64,000 nt of DNA from Fictibacillus gelatini DSM 15865 (GTDB lineage: Bacteria > Bacillota > Bacilli > Bacillales > Fictibacillaceae), in contig NZ_AUMP01000005.1 of NCBI RefSeq assembly GCF_000430745.1, positions 57,194-121,193 of the forward strand, read 5' to 3'. This document shows, one piece after another, positions 45,967 through 55,463 of the stretch. Numbering within the stretch: the stretch's first letter is position 1; each line of letters begins with the position of its first letter. The notes below the pieces were generated by a model. It worked only from the letters and a program-made list of their open reading frames with translations. It ran no database searches and was not told where the DNA came from. The position numbers and the translations under genes are program-made.

Positions 45967-46983
45967 ATGAATAAAAACGTCAGACCAATCGTATGGATTA
46001 TCCTTATCTTTGCAATTGTCATCCTCCTTATTCCAACCTTGCTCGTATTGCCGTTTTCTTCAAAACACGAACTAAAAGGGAAAGAAGTAAAGTTGAAAGC
46101 CATTACGTCACATGAACATTCAACCTCTGACCTTGCTGTAGCAGTTTATCGAACCGGGGAAAAGAAGACGGAAAAAGTCCCTCTGGAAGACTATATTCAA
46201 GGCGTTGTAGCGTCAGAAATGCCGGCAGAATTTGAAATGGAAGCATTGAAAGCACAGGCGCTAACTGCACGGACCTTTGTGGTAAAACGGTTGCTTCATC
46301 CGTCCACGACCCTTCCCAATCATGCCGTTTTAACGGACTCCATATCCGATCAAGTCTATAAAAGCAAGGCTGAGCTGAAAAAGCAATGGGGGAAAGATTA
46401 CGATCGGAAAATGAAAAAGATTGCCCGTGCGGTGAAAGAGACTCAAGGGGAAATTTTGACGTATAAAGGTGAACCGATTACCGCCAGCTTTTTTTCAACG
46501 AGCAATGGCTATACGGAAAACAGTAAAGATTATTGGGGAAGTTCGTATCCGTATTTAAAAAGCGTAAAAAGCCCGTGGGATCTTGATTCTCCTAAATATG
46601 TACAACAAGAGGCGATACCTCTTTCTACGTTTGAACAAAAGCTGGGCGTTACGATAGAAAACGATGGGGTAGTCGGTACGGTAGAAGCGAAAACAGAAGG
46701 GAACCGAATAGGCAAGATCGTGATTGACGGAAAAAAATTTACTGGCAGGGAAATTCGTGAGAAGCTGCAGTTACGTTCAGCTGATTTTACGCTCATAAAA
46801 AAGGGCGATAAAGTGATTGCTTCAACGAGAGGATATGGCCATGGGGTTGGAATGAGTCAATATGGGGCAAATGGAATGGCAAAGGAAGGAAAGACGTACA
46901 AAGACATTGTCAGCTATTATTATAAAGGGGTTTCAATCACCAATTATACGCCGTCCGATATCCGGGCGATGGCGAAAAAGTAA
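45967..46983 (+). CDS. spoIID: Stage II sporulation protein D
   Basis: 338 aa. One N-terminal membrane anchor ([21 protein letters not shown]), then the SpoIID lytic transglycosylase domain: [31 protein letters not shown] and [17 protein letters not shown]. Degrades septal peptidoglycan during engulfment with SpoIIM and SpoIIP. ATG after GGAGG. Confidence 0.96.
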   Translation: MNKNVRPIVWIILIFAIVILLIPTLLVLPFSSKHELKGKEVKLKAITSHEHSTSDLAVAVYRTGEKKTEKVPLEDYIQGVVASEMPAEFEMEALKAQALTARTFVVKRLLHPSTTLPNHAVLTDSISDQVYKSKAELKKQWGKDYDRKMKKIARAVKETQGEILTYKGEPITASFFSTSNGYTENSKDYWGSSYPYLKSVKSPWDLDSPKYVQQEAIPLSTFEQKLGVTIENDGVVGTVEAKTEGNRIGKIVIDGKKFTGREIREKLQLRSADFTLIKKGDKVIASTRGYGHGVGMSQYGANGMAKEGKTYKDIVSYYYKGVSITNYTPSDIRAMAKK

Positions 46984-46992
46984 AGGCTTGAA

Positions 46993-47030
46993 AGCGCAAA
47001 GAAAAAAACTTTGCGCTATTTCTATTTTTA
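46993..47030 (+). terminator. Terminator after spoIID
   Basis: Perfect stem AGCGCAAAG / CTTTGCGCT with an A-rich loop, followed by a T-rich stretch. Confidence 0.8.
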
Positions 47031-47088
47031 ATGGATAATCTCATGGCTTTTGTCGAAAAATAAATTTTTAAAAAATTTTTTCACCGAA

Positions 47089-47117
47089 GTATATATTTTC
47101 TGAATTCTGTTCAAAAT
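47089..47117 (+). promoter_or_regulatory. Probable sigma-F promoter of spoIIQ
   Basis: GTATA (47089-47093), 15-base spacer, GTTCAAAAT (47109-47117), compatible with the sigma-F pattern GYATA-15-GGNNANANT except one G. spoIIQ is sigma-F dependent in B. subtilis. Confidence 0.5.
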
Positions 47118-47137
47118 GTTGCTGAGGTGATGAAAAA

Positions 47138-48010
47138 ATGAAAGATGAAGAAAAACAATCTCAAAAGAAACCCGTTCCGCTTAAAGGAAAGAAAATGGAA
47201 AGATTGATGAAGAAGCGTTGGGTTTATCCAGCTATTTATCTCGCATTTGCGGCATTGGTAATCGCTTCGGTTTTATGGTATCAAAACGGTACCAAAAATT
47301 CGAAGGAACAAACGCCAAACAGCGCTTTTGACCAAAATGGCAAAACCATCCCTGTCAGTGTGTCAAAAGAAGTGTTTAAAATGCCTGCAGCCAATCCAGA
47401 TGATGTCGTTGTTCAAAGAGACTTTTACAACCCGAACGAATCGCTTGAAAAGAAAGAAGCCGCTCTCGTATTCTATCATAATACCTACTATCAAAATCGT
47501 GGAATCGACCTTGTGACACGAAGTGGAAAAGCGTTTGATGTAGTGGCGGCTATGAGCGGAAATGTCATTAAAGCTGAAAAAGATGCGGATTTAGGTTTTG
47601 TCGTCGAAGTTGCTCATCCTGATGGATTAGTCACTCACTATTCTTCTCTAGAATCCATTAACGTAAAAGATGGCGACTATATTAAGCAAGGTGAAGTCAT
47701 CGGTAAAGCCGGCCAAAACCTTTATGACAAAGAATCGAAAGTGCATGCTCATTTTGAAATCCGCAAAGATGGATTTGCTTTCGATCCGAAATCAGCATGG
47801 GAACAAACGGCTGGACAAATTGCGAAGCAAATTGAAAATGCAAGCGCATCTGATCAAAAGAAAGAAGAAGCTACCAATCAAAATCAAAACTCTAATTTAG
47901 ACAAAAACAGTGAATCAGAGTCTTCTAAAGACAGCGAAAAGCGTTCAGGTGAAGAAACGAAGTCACCGTCTGATTCAACTGGTGAGAAGACACACGAAAA
48001 TCATAATTAA
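47138..48010 (+). CDS. spoIIQ: Stage II sporulation protein Q
   Basis: 290 aa. Membrane helix at about residues 30-47, then a LytM/M23 domain (residues 105-220). The first metal motif reads NRGID instead of HxGxD, so the zinc ligand histidine is lost, while VHAHFEI is kept; this degeneration is characteristic of Bacillus SpoIIQ, which works as the forespore half of the SpoIIIAH-SpoIIQ channel rather than as an enzyme. A Ser/Asp/Lys-rich tail follows. Confidence 0.94.
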   Translation: MKDEEKQSQKKPVPLKGKKMERLMKKRWVYPAIYLAFAALVIASVLWYQNGTKNSKEQTPNSAFDQNGKTIPVSVSKEVFKMPAANPDDVVVQRDFYNPNESLEKKEAALVFYHNTYYQNRGIDLVTRSGKAFDVVAAMSGNVIKAEKDADLGFVVEVAHPDGLVTHYSSLESINVKDGDYIKQGEVIGKAGQNLYDKESKVHAHFEIRKDGFAFDPKSAWEQTAGQIAKQIENASASDQKKEEATNQNQNSNLDKNSESESSKDSEKRSGEETKSPSDSTGEKTHENHN

Positions 48011-48021
48011 TTTGTGTGAAA

Positions 48022-48052
48022 AAGAAGCGAAACCAACATTCGCTTCTTTTTT
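48022..48052 (+). terminator. Terminator after spoIIQ
   Basis: Perfect stem AAGAAGCGAA / TTCGCTTCTT with a 7-base loop and T-run. The rest of the 370-bp interval to spoIIID holds a divergent copy of the GGTTTCCGGC...TCTCGAACAAATGG repeat type near 48070-48125 and nothing else I can name. Confidence 0.88.
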
Positions 48053-48380
48053 ATGATTTAAGATGGAACCAGTTTTTCGCGGTTTCCGGCTTAATTGCAT
48101 CTCCCCTTCCCGCCTCTCGAACAAATGGCATTGCAATTTATTTCGTTTTCCCTTGTCCCAGCTTGAGATTTTGGCATATAACCGCGCTTTTCTTAATAAG
48201 ATGTTACAAAACCTACAATTCATTGAGGGTGAGCGGTGAGAAGACGTAGATAAGCTTGCGGGGAGAAAGGGACGGGACACATATAGTTACTTCAAGAGAT
48301 TGCATCTAAGACAGGTCGCGTAGCTTGAACATAGAAGTCTCAATCGCATCTCTCACATCCAATTTAGGGAGGCGAGTGGT

Positions 48381-48647
48381 GTGCACGATTACATCAAAGA
48401 ACGAACCATCAAGATAGGAAGGTATATCGTGGAGACAAGAAAAACAGTGCGAATGATTGCAAAAGAATTTGGTGTCTCTAAAAGCACCGTTCATAAAGAC
48501 TTGACGGAACGATTACCTGAGATCAATCCCGATTTAGCGAATAATGTAAAGGAAATATTGGAGTACCACAAATCAATCCGTCACTTAAGAGGCGGGGAAG
48601 CTACCCGTGTAAAGTATAAGAAAGGTGCAGAAGAGGTCGTTCAGTAA
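48381..48647 (+). CDS. spoIIID: Sporulation transcription factor SpoIIID
   Basis: 88 aa, GTG start after GGGAGG. Helix-turn-helix TVRMIAKEFGVSKSTVHKDLTERLPEINPDLA and basic C-terminus RHLRGGEATRVKYKKG. Acts in the mother cell between sigma-E and sigma-K. Confidence 0.97.
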   Translation: MHDYIKERTIKIGRYIVETRKTVRMIAKEFGVSKSTVHKDLTERLPEINPDLANNVKEILEYHKSIRHLRGGEATRVKYKKGAEEVVQ

Positions 48648-48778
48648 GATCAACTGAAAAAATTCGACATATCCTTACCCTTTTTAACAAAAATTATGAT
48701 AAAATGGTATATTGGATACAACTTCGTAAATTTACTGATTTTGCTAATGGGTTTTACAAAACAGGGAGGATATAGTGA

Positions 48779-49780
48779 ATGTTTTCAAGGGATGTAGGAA
48801 TTGATTTAGGAACGGCCAACGTTTTAATTTATGTAAAAGGAAAAGGGATCGTGTTAGACGAACCCGCAGTTGTAGCGATTGATACGAATACAGGAAAAGC
48901 GCTTGCAGTAGGAGAAGAGGCGCGCCGCATGGTTGGACGTACACCCGGTAATATTGTCGCTATCCGGCCGATGAAAGATGGGGTGATTGCTGATTTTGAA
49001 GTGACCGAACAAATGTTAAAATATTTTATTAATAAAATTAAAGTGAAAGGCTTACTTGCAAAACCAAGAATTTTAATTTGTACACCAACAAACATTACAT
49101 CCGTTGAACAAAAGGCCATTAAGGAAGCTGCGATGAAATGCGGAGGTAAGGAAGTATTTCTTGAAGAAGAGCCAAAAGTAGCGGCAATTGGTGCCGGTAT
49201 GGATATCTTCCAGCCAAGTGGTAACATGGTTGTAGACATTGGCGGCGGAACGACAGATATTGCCGTATTGTCAATGGGCGATATTGTCACCGCCTCTTCT
49301 ATTAAAATGGCTGGAGACAAGCTAGACAGCGAAATCCTTCATTATATCAAAAAACAATATAAACTTCTCATAGGCGAACGAACAGCAGAGAATATTAAGG
49401 TGAATGTCGCGACAGTATTCCCGGGTGCGCGTAACGAAGAAATGGAAATTCGCGGGCGTGATATGGTCACAGGCCTTCCGCGTACCATTACCATTCATTC
49501 AGAAGAAATAACGGAAGCGTTAATGGAGCCTGTCATGTTAATCGTCCAGGCGGCCAAAAGCGTTCTCGAAAAGACACCGCCTGAACTCTCGGCAGACATC
49601 ATTGACCGCGGCATTATCATTACAGGGGGAGGGGCACTCCTTCATGGGATTGACCAGCTCTTTGCGCAAGAACTGAAGGTTCCCGTACTCATAGCGGAAG
49701 ATCCGATGAAAGCTGTTGCCAATGGAACCGGACTAATGCTTGAGCATATAGACAAGCTCCCGAAACGAAAATTGAAATAA
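48779..49780 (+). CDS. mbl: Rod-shape protein Mbl (MreB-like)
   Basis: 333 aa, actin fold: phosphate-1 DVGIDLGTANVLIYVKGKGIVLDEPAVVA, phosphate-2 MVVDIGGGTTDIAVLS, adenosine motif IIITGGGALLHGIDQL. Its position after spoIIID identifies it as mbl rather than mreB or mreBH. Guides lateral wall synthesis. Confidence 0.96.
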   Translation: MFSRDVGIDLGTANVLIYVKGKGIVLDEPAVVAIDTNTGKALAVGEEARRMVGRTPGNIVAIRPMKDGVIADFEVTEQMLKYFINKIKVKGLLAKPRILICTPTNITSVEQKAIKEAAMKCGGKEVFLEEEPKVAAIGAGMDIFQPSGNMVVDIGGGTTDIAVLSMGDIVTASSIKMAGDKLDSEILHYIKKQYKLLIGERTAENIKVNVATVFPGARNEEMEIRGRDMVTGLPRTITIHSEEITEALMEPVMLIVQAAKSVLEKTPPELSADIIDRGIIITGGGALLHGIDQLFAQELKVPVLIAEDPMKAVANGTGLMLEHIDKLPKRKLK

Positions 49781-49793
49781 AACGACTTCCTAA

Positions 49794-49825
49794 GACGCAC
49801 ATTTTCAAGTACTGTGCGTCTGTTT
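49794..49825 (+). terminator. Terminator after mbl
   Basis: Perfect stem GACGCACA / TGTGCGTC with an 11-base loop, then TGTTT; the weak T-run may allow readthrough into flhO. Confidence 0.6.
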
Positions 49826-49896
49826 GAAGTTTCAATCAACTTTTAAAATATGTTGCCGATATAATGAATAGATCTTATATGTAAGGGGAGACGCTC

Positions 49897-50727
49897 ATGC
49901 TGAGAGGGTTTTATAACGCAGCCGCCGGAATGATTGCCGAGCAGCGCCGGCAAGAAATGTTGAGCAACAATATCGCAAATGTAAATACACCCGGATTTAA
50001 GGCGGATCAGGGATCGCTCAGGACGTTTCCTAAAATGTTGCTTCAGCAAATGAGCAGTTCGCAAACGCCCGATGGGAACATAACGACAAGTTTCCCTATT
50101 GGAGAACTTGCGACGGGAGTATATCTTCAAGAAACCATCCCAAAGTTCCTTCAAGGAGACTTGAAAGAAACGGGGTTAAAAACGGACATTGCGCTAGCAG
50201 AAGGAACAGTCCCGGTTAATCGGCAAACAGGCAAGCGGGGAGCGTTGTTTTTTATCGTACAGAACGAGGAAGGGCAATTGAGATTGACGAGAAACGGCCA
50301 TTTTACGGTTGATCCAGCAGGGACTCTTGTTACGGCTGAAGGCTATAAAGTTATGGGGAAAAACGGCAAACCGATAAAAGTGGCGGATGAAAATTTCAAA
50401 GTAGAACCAGACGGTACAATTATCGATCAAGGAAAGGCATCCGGACAAATCGACATCGCGTACATCGATGATCCGTTTAAGCTTATGAAAGAAGGCAACG
50501 GACTTTACAGGCTAGAGGGCAACGGACCGATTGCGAACGCCATAGGCAACCGAAATGTTGCTTATCAATTGAAGCAGGGATTTATCGAGCGCTCCAATGT
50601 AGATATGGACCGGACGATGACCGAAATGATGACAGCATACCGTGCATTTGAAGCGAATCAAAAAGTGCTGCAGGCGTATGACCGAAGCATGGATAAGGCC
50701 GTAAATGAAGTTGGGAAGATCGGATAA
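49897..50727 (+). CDS. flhO: Flagellar hook-basal body protein FlhO
   Basis: 276 aa. N-terminal basal-body rod motif GMIAEQRRQEMLSNNIANVNTPGFKAD and C-terminal FIERSNVDMDRTMTEMMTAYRAFEANQKVLQAYD. Distal/proximal rod family (FlgF/FlgG type). Pairs with flhP 75 bp downstream. Confidence 0.95.
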   Translation: MLRGFYNAAAGMIAEQRRQEMLSNNIANVNTPGFKADQGSLRTFPKMLLQQMSSSQTPDGNITTSFPIGELATGVYLQETIPKFLQGDLKETGLKTDIALAEGTVPVNRQTGKRGALFFIVQNEEGQLRLTRNGHFTVDPAGTLVTAEGYKVMGKNGKPIKVADENFKVEPDGTIIDQGKASGQIDIAYIDDPFKLMKEGNGLYRLEGNGPIANAIGNRNVAYQLKQGFIERSNVDMDRTMTEMMTAYRAFEANQKVLQAYDRSMDKAVNEVGKIG

Positions 50728-50801
50728 TTACGTGTGAAATAAGACGTCATTAAGCGATCCGGGACGCAAAAGGAAAGTCGGCGAAGGGGAGGTGATCGGC
50801 A

Positions 50802-51626
50802 ATGAATCAATCGATGATCATAGCGGCGGTATCAATGGGACAGCTACAACAAAAACTGGATACGATCGCCAATAATATTGCAAATAGCAATACAACGGGT
50901 TTTAAAAGCCGTGATGTTCAATTTTCCGATTTATTATACGAACAAATCAACAATCAAACCGATCAAAAGAATGAAGTGGGCCGTTTAACGCCAAATGGAA
51001 TTCGTGTTGGCAGCGGCGCAAGAATTGGTACAACATTGCTAAACTTGAATATGGGTCCTATTAAACAAACGGAACGAATGTTGGACATCGCCATACTCCA
51101 TCCATCTTATCTTTTCCAAATTCGGAAAATGGATGCCAACGGAAACGAATCTATCGAATATACGAGAGATGGTGCTTTTTATTTAAGCCCGGATCCAACC
51201 AATCGAAACGAACTGGAACTTGTGAATGCTGACGGGGATCAAGTGATCGGTACAAATGGACCAATAACCATTCCCGCTGATTATAAAGAAATTAACATTG
51301 GACAAAACGGGAATATTTCGGTAACGTTAAAGAATGGGGTAAAAACGAGCAGGGGAAAACTCGCACTTGTTGAGGCCATTCACCCTCAGATGCTTCTGAG
51401 CATTGGACATAATTTTCAAAGCCCGGCCAATGTGCCGCTTAATCAAGTTTTACGAAACGTAAATGACAGCGGTAATATTGTGAAACAAGGTGCACTTGAA
51501 ATGTCAAACGTAAATAGTACGGACGAAATGACGGAATTGATCAATATGCAGCGTTCGTATCAATTCAATGCCCGCTCCATTTCTATGGCAGATCAAATGA
51601 TGGGGCTTGTAAACGGATTACGTTAA
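50802..51626 (+). CDS. flhP: Flagellar hook-basal body protein FlhP
   Basis: 274 aa, paralogue of flhO. N-terminal MGQLQQKLDTIANNIANSNTTGFKSRDVQ and C-terminal LEMSNVNSTDEMTELINMQRSYQFNARSISMAD. ATG after GGGAGGTG. Confidence 0.95.
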   Translation: MNQSMIIAAVSMGQLQQKLDTIANNIANSNTTGFKSRDVQFSDLLYEQINNQTDQKNEVGRLTPNGIRVGSGARIGTTLLNLNMGPIKQTERMLDIAILHPSYLFQIRKMDANGNESIEYTRDGAFYLSPDPTNRNELELVNADGDQVIGTNGPITIPADYKEINIGQNGNISVTLKNGVKTSRGKLALVEAIHPQMLLSIGHNFQSPANVPLNQVLRNVNDSGNIVKQGALEMSNVNSTDEMTELINMQRSYQFNARSISMADQMMGLVNGLR

Positions 51627-51638
51627 CAGGTGATGTGG

Positions 51639-51935
51639 ATGAGTATAAATGACCCGAGTAAGGCAAGAACAAGGCAAGAGCTAAAACAAATGGCTAAAAA
51701 GGCGCCGGCCACTCGCGAAGAAAAGAGAAAGCAGTTAAAAGAAAAACCGGGGAAAAAAAGGAAAAGGTTATTTCCGATCTGGCTTCGATTACTTGTAATT
51801 GCAGTCTTAGTTTGTGTCTGCTTTATGGTAGGGACAATCATTGGCTATGGCGTGATTGGCAACGGGAATAAAGCGGATGTGTTTAAACCGAGTACATGGA
51901 CGCATATTATCGACCTTGTGAAAAAGGATAAATAG
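51639..51935 (+). CDS. EpuA/RpoE-named small membrane protein (DNA-directed RNA polymerase subunit beta family)
   Basis: 98 aa from ATG 51639. Long basic N-terminus (residues 1-50, KKAPATREEKRKQLKEKPGKKRKR), one membrane helix (LLVIAVLVCVCFMVGTIIGYGVIG) and a short outside tail ending FKPSTWTHIIDLVKK. Proteins of this shape are annotated as beta-subunit-like EpuA proteins but have no demonstrated polymerase role. Located between flhP and fabZ. Confidence 0.8.
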   Translation: MSINDPSKARTRQELKQMAKKAPATREEKRKQLKEKPGKKRKRLFPIWLRLLVIAVLVCVCFMVGTIIGYGVIGNGNKADVFKPSTWTHIIDLVKKDK

Positions 51936-51939
51936 AAAT

Positions 51940-51977
51940 ATACTAAGAAACAAGATGAAAATCTTGTTTCTTAGTAT
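51940..51977. other. Perfect 17-bp hairpin with a GAAA tetraloop
   Basis: ATACTAAGAAACAAGAT pairs without mismatch to ATCTTGTTTCTTAGTAT around GAAA. It begins four bases after the upstream stop and ends 27 bases before fabZ. There is no T-run, so it is not a standard terminator. Confidence 0.85.
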
Positions 51978-52004
51978 GTTCAAATAGGGTACCAGGAGGA
52001 CAAT

Positions 52005-52442
52005 ATGTTAACGATTGACGAAATTAAAGAGATTATTCCTCACCGTTATCCATTTTTGCTCGTTGATCAAATTCTTGAAGTAGAAGAAGGAAAACGAGCG
52101 ATTGGAATAAAAAATGTATCAGCCAATGAGGAATATTTTAACGGCCATTTTCCTGATTATCCGGTAATGCCGGGCGTTCTTATCGTAGAGGCGCTTGCCC
52201 AGGTAGGTGCGGTTGCCGTTTTAAAAAAGGAAGAAAACCGCGGTCGTCTTGCCTTTTTTGCGGGTATCGACAGTTGCCGCTTTAAAAAGCAAGTCAGACC
52301 TGGCGACCAGCTTCGTTTAGAAGTGGAAATGACGCGCGTTCGCGGCCCGATCGGAAAAGGGAAAGGTGTAGCGACAGTTAACGGTGAAGTTGTAGCAGAA
52401 GCTGAAATCACATTTGCCCTTGGCGAAAAGAAAGAGGGCTAA
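52005..52442 (+). CDS. fabZ: 3-hydroxyacyl-[acyl-carrier-protein] dehydratase FabZ
   Basis: 145 aa hot-dog fold. Catalytic His in [22 protein letters not shown] and the N-terminal [14 protein letters not shown] motif. Elongation step of type II fatty acid synthesis. ywpB equivalent, after CCAGGAGG. Confidence 0.97.
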   Translation: MLTIDEIKEIIPHRYPFLLVDQILEVEEGKRAIGIKNVSANEEYFNGHFPDYPVMPGVLIVEALAQVGAVAVLKKEENRGRLAFFAGIDSCRFKKQVRPGDQLRLEVEMTRVRGPIGKGKGVATVNGEVVAEAEITFALGEKKEG

Positions 52443-52443
52443 G

Positions 52444-52486
52444 CAAAAGCCTCCCGAATGGATTTTTGGGAGGTTTTTGCTTTTTC
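52444..52486 (+). terminator. Terminator after fabZ
   Basis: CAAAAGCCTCCC / GGGAGGTTTTTG (one mismatch) followed by T5. Confidence 0.88.
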
Positions 52487-52530
52487 TTGTTTTAAGAAAC
52501 TATTTAATGATTCCGACACAATCGAACACC

Positions 52531-53764
52531 CTATTTCTCACTCTGAACAAAACGGCGAAGCAATTTGTTCTTTGCCGGTTGTAGCGCCCCGTCCGAAAGA
52601 TAATTGAAAACGGCCGAAATGAAAAGTTTGCCGATCGTCAGCATAGAGCGTTCATCAACATCAAACTTTGGATGGTGGTGCGGGAAGACCGCGTTGATTT
52701 CCGGGTTGCGGCCGCCGACATAAAAGAACGTCCCGGGCACTTTTTGCAAATAATAGGCAAAGTCTTCCCCCCCCCATCCGAGGGGACAACCGGATGACGT
52801 TTTCCTCTCCGATGAGAAGTGTTGCAATTTTCTCCACTCTCCTCGTTTCTTCCGGATGGTTCCAAACAGCAGGATAGCCTCTATGATAGGTTACTTTAGA
52901 AGAGGCCCCGGCACCACTTGAGACTGATTCCGTTATTTGTTTGATGGATTCTTCCATTAAATGGCGGACATCTTCCTCAAATGTACGTACCGTTCCTTTA
53001 ATGGTTGCCGAGTCTGGAATGACATTAAAGGCTTGCCCGGAGTGAAACGTGCCGACCGTTAAAACAGCGGATTTAAGCGGATCAACCCGGCGGCTGACAA
53101 TTTGCTGGAGATTCATCACAAGCTGGCTTCCTAATATAAGAGGGTCAACGCTCATATGCGGATAGGCTCCGTGGCCGCCTTTACCATAGATCTCAATTTC
53201 AAAGCTATCGGCATTGGCCATAATATAGCCTTCTTTTATGCCGATGGTACCGACGGGTTGGTCAGATGCGACATGTGCCCCATAAATCACATCTACGCCA
53301 TCTAAACAGCCATCTTCAATCATCGCCTTCGCTCCTCCGGGGAGGACTTCTTCGGCAAACTGGTGAATGAAGACGACGTTTCCTGTAATTTCTTCTTTTA
53401 CCTCGCTTAATACTCTGGCAACGCCGAGAAGAGCGGACGTATGAATGTCATGACCGCATGCATGCATCACACCGGGAACCGTGGACTTGTATTCTACTTC
53501 TTTTTCATCCTGAATCGGAAGGGCATCAAAATCCGCACGAAGGGCTACCGTTTTTCCGGGTTTACCCCCTTTTAATACGGCTACAACTCCTCTTGTGCCG
53601 ACGCCGGTTCGTACATCAAGCCCTAAATCAGTTAAAACGTCTGCAATCTTTTTAGGTGTACGAACTTCATGAAAGGAAAGCTCCGGATTCCTATGAAGAT
53701 CCCGGCGGAAGTGGACCAGCTCCGGGTAGATCTCTTCTAGTCTAGTAAAAAGGCGATTGAACAT
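52531..53764 (-). pseudogene. M20-family amidohydrolase with a frameshift in a G9 tract
   Basis: Starts at MFNRLFTRLEEIYPELVHFRRDLHRNPELSFHE, six bases after GGAGGG. Metal motifs MHACGHDIHTSALLG and FAEEVLPGGA belong to the N-acyl-amino-acid/hippurate amidohydrolase group. At 52767-52775 the coding strand has nine G; eight would give RMGGEDFAYYLQKVPGTFFYVG and continue to the stop at 52531. With nine, the frame leaves for RMGGGRLCLLFAK and stops at about 52661. The C-terminal metal-site region is therefore lost unless slippage restores it. Confidence 0.9.
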
Positions 53765-53918
53765 CTTGCTCCCTCCAAACGATGAATTCATTTTTTCCTA
53801 CTTTTTCTGTAAAAGTGTTCGTGATCCTGCATTTAGAGAAAAAATAATAGAAAAGTATGTGTAAAAACTGAAAATGCGGGAATACTATAAATACCCCCTT
53901 TTTATATAACCCTTTTTC

Positions 53919-53950
53919 TCCCGCTTTCAAATGAAGGCGGCTTTTTTTTT
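53919..53950 (+). terminator. Orphan terminator on the + strand
   Basis: CCGCTTTC / GAAGGCGG with T9 following. The nearest + strand gene, fabZ, has its own terminator 1.4 kb away and the gene between is on the other strand. It implies a short unannotated transcript, or is a relic. Confidence 0.7.
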
Positions 53951-54057
53951 TGCCTGGTGCCCGTTAGTAGGAACTTGGCGGTTGAAGCAAGAGAGGTCAG
54001 TTCGGTGAAATAGAAAACTCATAAATCGGTGCAATTCATATAAAAATCTGACCATCG

Positions 54058-54218
54058 GACAATAAGTGCTAGATTTTGGACAATAAGTATTCAATTTTAG
54101 ACAATAAACCTTACTTCTTGGACAAAAAGTAGAAAAAACAACTACTTTTATTGGCCGGCAGAGGCTATTTATTGTCCGATGGCACCTGGTTATTGTCGGA
54201 AATCTGTATTTTATTGTC
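54058..54218. repeat. Mirror-symmetric 21-bp phased array (second copy)
   Basis: Forward cores GACAATAA at 54058, 54079, 54100 and GACAAAAA at 54121; inverted cores TTATTGGC at 54148, TTATTGTC at 54169, 54190 and 54211. All steps are 21 bp except the central 27 bp, exactly as at 24-184, and every pair is symmetric about 54138. The variable parts of the units are unrelated to the first array. The remainder of the 53765-54307 gap holds only the orphan terminator. Confidence 0.9.
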
Positions 54219-54307
54219 CAATCGTTTCTAATTTGAATCGAAAGAATAAAAATAGGACCACATCCGAGAAGTTTTTATCTTGTGGAGGGGGTCGGGGAAG
54301 ACAATAC

Positions 54308-54568
54308 TCAATGAAGAAGGCGCCCTTCGCCGCTGTCATCCAGATCGCTATGCCCTAACCCTTCACGTTCGATTTTGCGGCGGAAGAGTTCGAGGAAGTA
54401 AAACGTCACCATTTCCTCAACCTGTTCATCGCTAAGTTCACAGGCAAGCTTTAAGAAGTCTTCCCGACTATGGTCTTGAAAAACTCCCCGTATAATCGCA
54501 AACAAGTCTTCCTCGTCACCGGTCAAATGGTTTTTATAAAGCGCATACAATTGATCAATAAACTTCAC
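54308..54568 (-). CDS. Small acidic DUF6154-like protein
   Basis: 86 aa from a GTG about eight bases after GTGAGGTG (MKFIDQLYALYKN); GTG/ATG codons three and two positions upstream are too close to that site. It is helical and acidic: HLTGDEEDLFAIIRGVFQDHSREDFLKLACELSDEQVEEMVTFYFLELFRRKIE. Resembles small Bacillus proteins of the DUF6154 type. Function unknown. Confidence 0.65.
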   Translation of the reverse strand: MKFIDQLYALYKNHLTGDEEDLFAIIRGVFQDHSREDFLKLACELSDEQVEEMVTFYFLELFRRKIEREGLGHSDLDDSGEGRLLH

Positions 54569-54609
54569 GGTCATCACCTCACTTTCTAGTGTGCCGTTTT
54601 TAAGGAATT

Positions 54610-55332
54610 TTAGACGGACTTTAAAAACTGATGCAGGACATGGGTGTATAAATCCGGTTGCTCATCGTGAACGAGATGGCCGGCAAAGGGGAGAATTGCT
54701 ATATTTGCATGAGGAAGCAGTTTTTTATAGGTAAGTACACCTTCCACTTCATGTTGCAGCTGTTCACCGACGATAAAAAGGACAGGCATGGTAAGGCTTT
54801 GAACTTTTTTCATTTCGTCAAAAGGATACCAGTTACTGTCAAAGGTAAATTCAATCAGTTTACGCCATGGACAGTCTTTATGAAGGTTACTAAAATAATG
54901 ATTCATTTCATCTTGTTCTAACAATATTCTTTGTGACATCACTTGTTCTTCGTGCAATTTATCCCAATCTTCAGGTTTGTCCGGTACAATGCCAGACAAT
55001 GTTAATGTTCGAACATAGTGTGGATAGTGGTTGGCAAATAGGAAAGCGATGATGGCTCCTGAGGAACAGCCAGCAAAATGGCACTGCTCAATATTTAAAT
55101 GGTCAACCGTTTCTTTTAGGTCCTCGATGCTTTGCCGGAAATAAGCATGAATTGTTGGTAGCTCTTTATTGCCTTTCGATTTTCCATGGTCCCGTAAATC
55201 AGGCATAATAACCTCAAAGTAATCCTGGAAATAGTTGCGCTGCTCAATGAAATCTGTCATCCCCGTCTGTAATCCGGTATGTAAAAATATGAGCGGGCGT
55301 CCGTTTCCAAAATGGTTCGTATGTAAAATCAT
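54610..55332 (-). CDS. Alpha/beta-fold hydrolase
   Basis: 240 aa. Oxyanion-region HTGLQTG, nucleophile elbow FAGCSSGAIIAF (Ser), acidic residue region VLFIVGEQLQHE and catalytic His in LPFAGHLVHDEQPD. Cytosolic, substrate unknown. ATG after AAAGGAG. Confidence 0.9.
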   Translation of the reverse strand: MILHTNHFGNGRPLIFLHTGLQTGMTDFIEQRNYFQDYFEVIMPDLRDHGKSKGNKELPTIHAYFRQSIEDLKETVDHLNIEQCHFAGCSSGAIIAFLFANHYPHYVRTLTLSGIVPDKPEDWDKLHEEQVMSQRILLEQDEMNHYFSNLHKDCPWRKLIEFTFDSNWYPFDEMKKVQSLTMPVLFIVGEQLQHEVEGVLTYKKLLPHANIAILPFAGHLVHDEQPDLYTHVLHQFLKSV

Positions 55333-55463
55333 TTTCTCACTCCTTTCTTACCTTTTTCTTCATAGCCTTCTAATTCCCTGCTATGGAATTCCTATTATCG
55401 TACAATGAAATTAGCTTCAAACCAGGTTTGCAGAATAAAATAGAACCCCCTTTTCAGAGGGGG

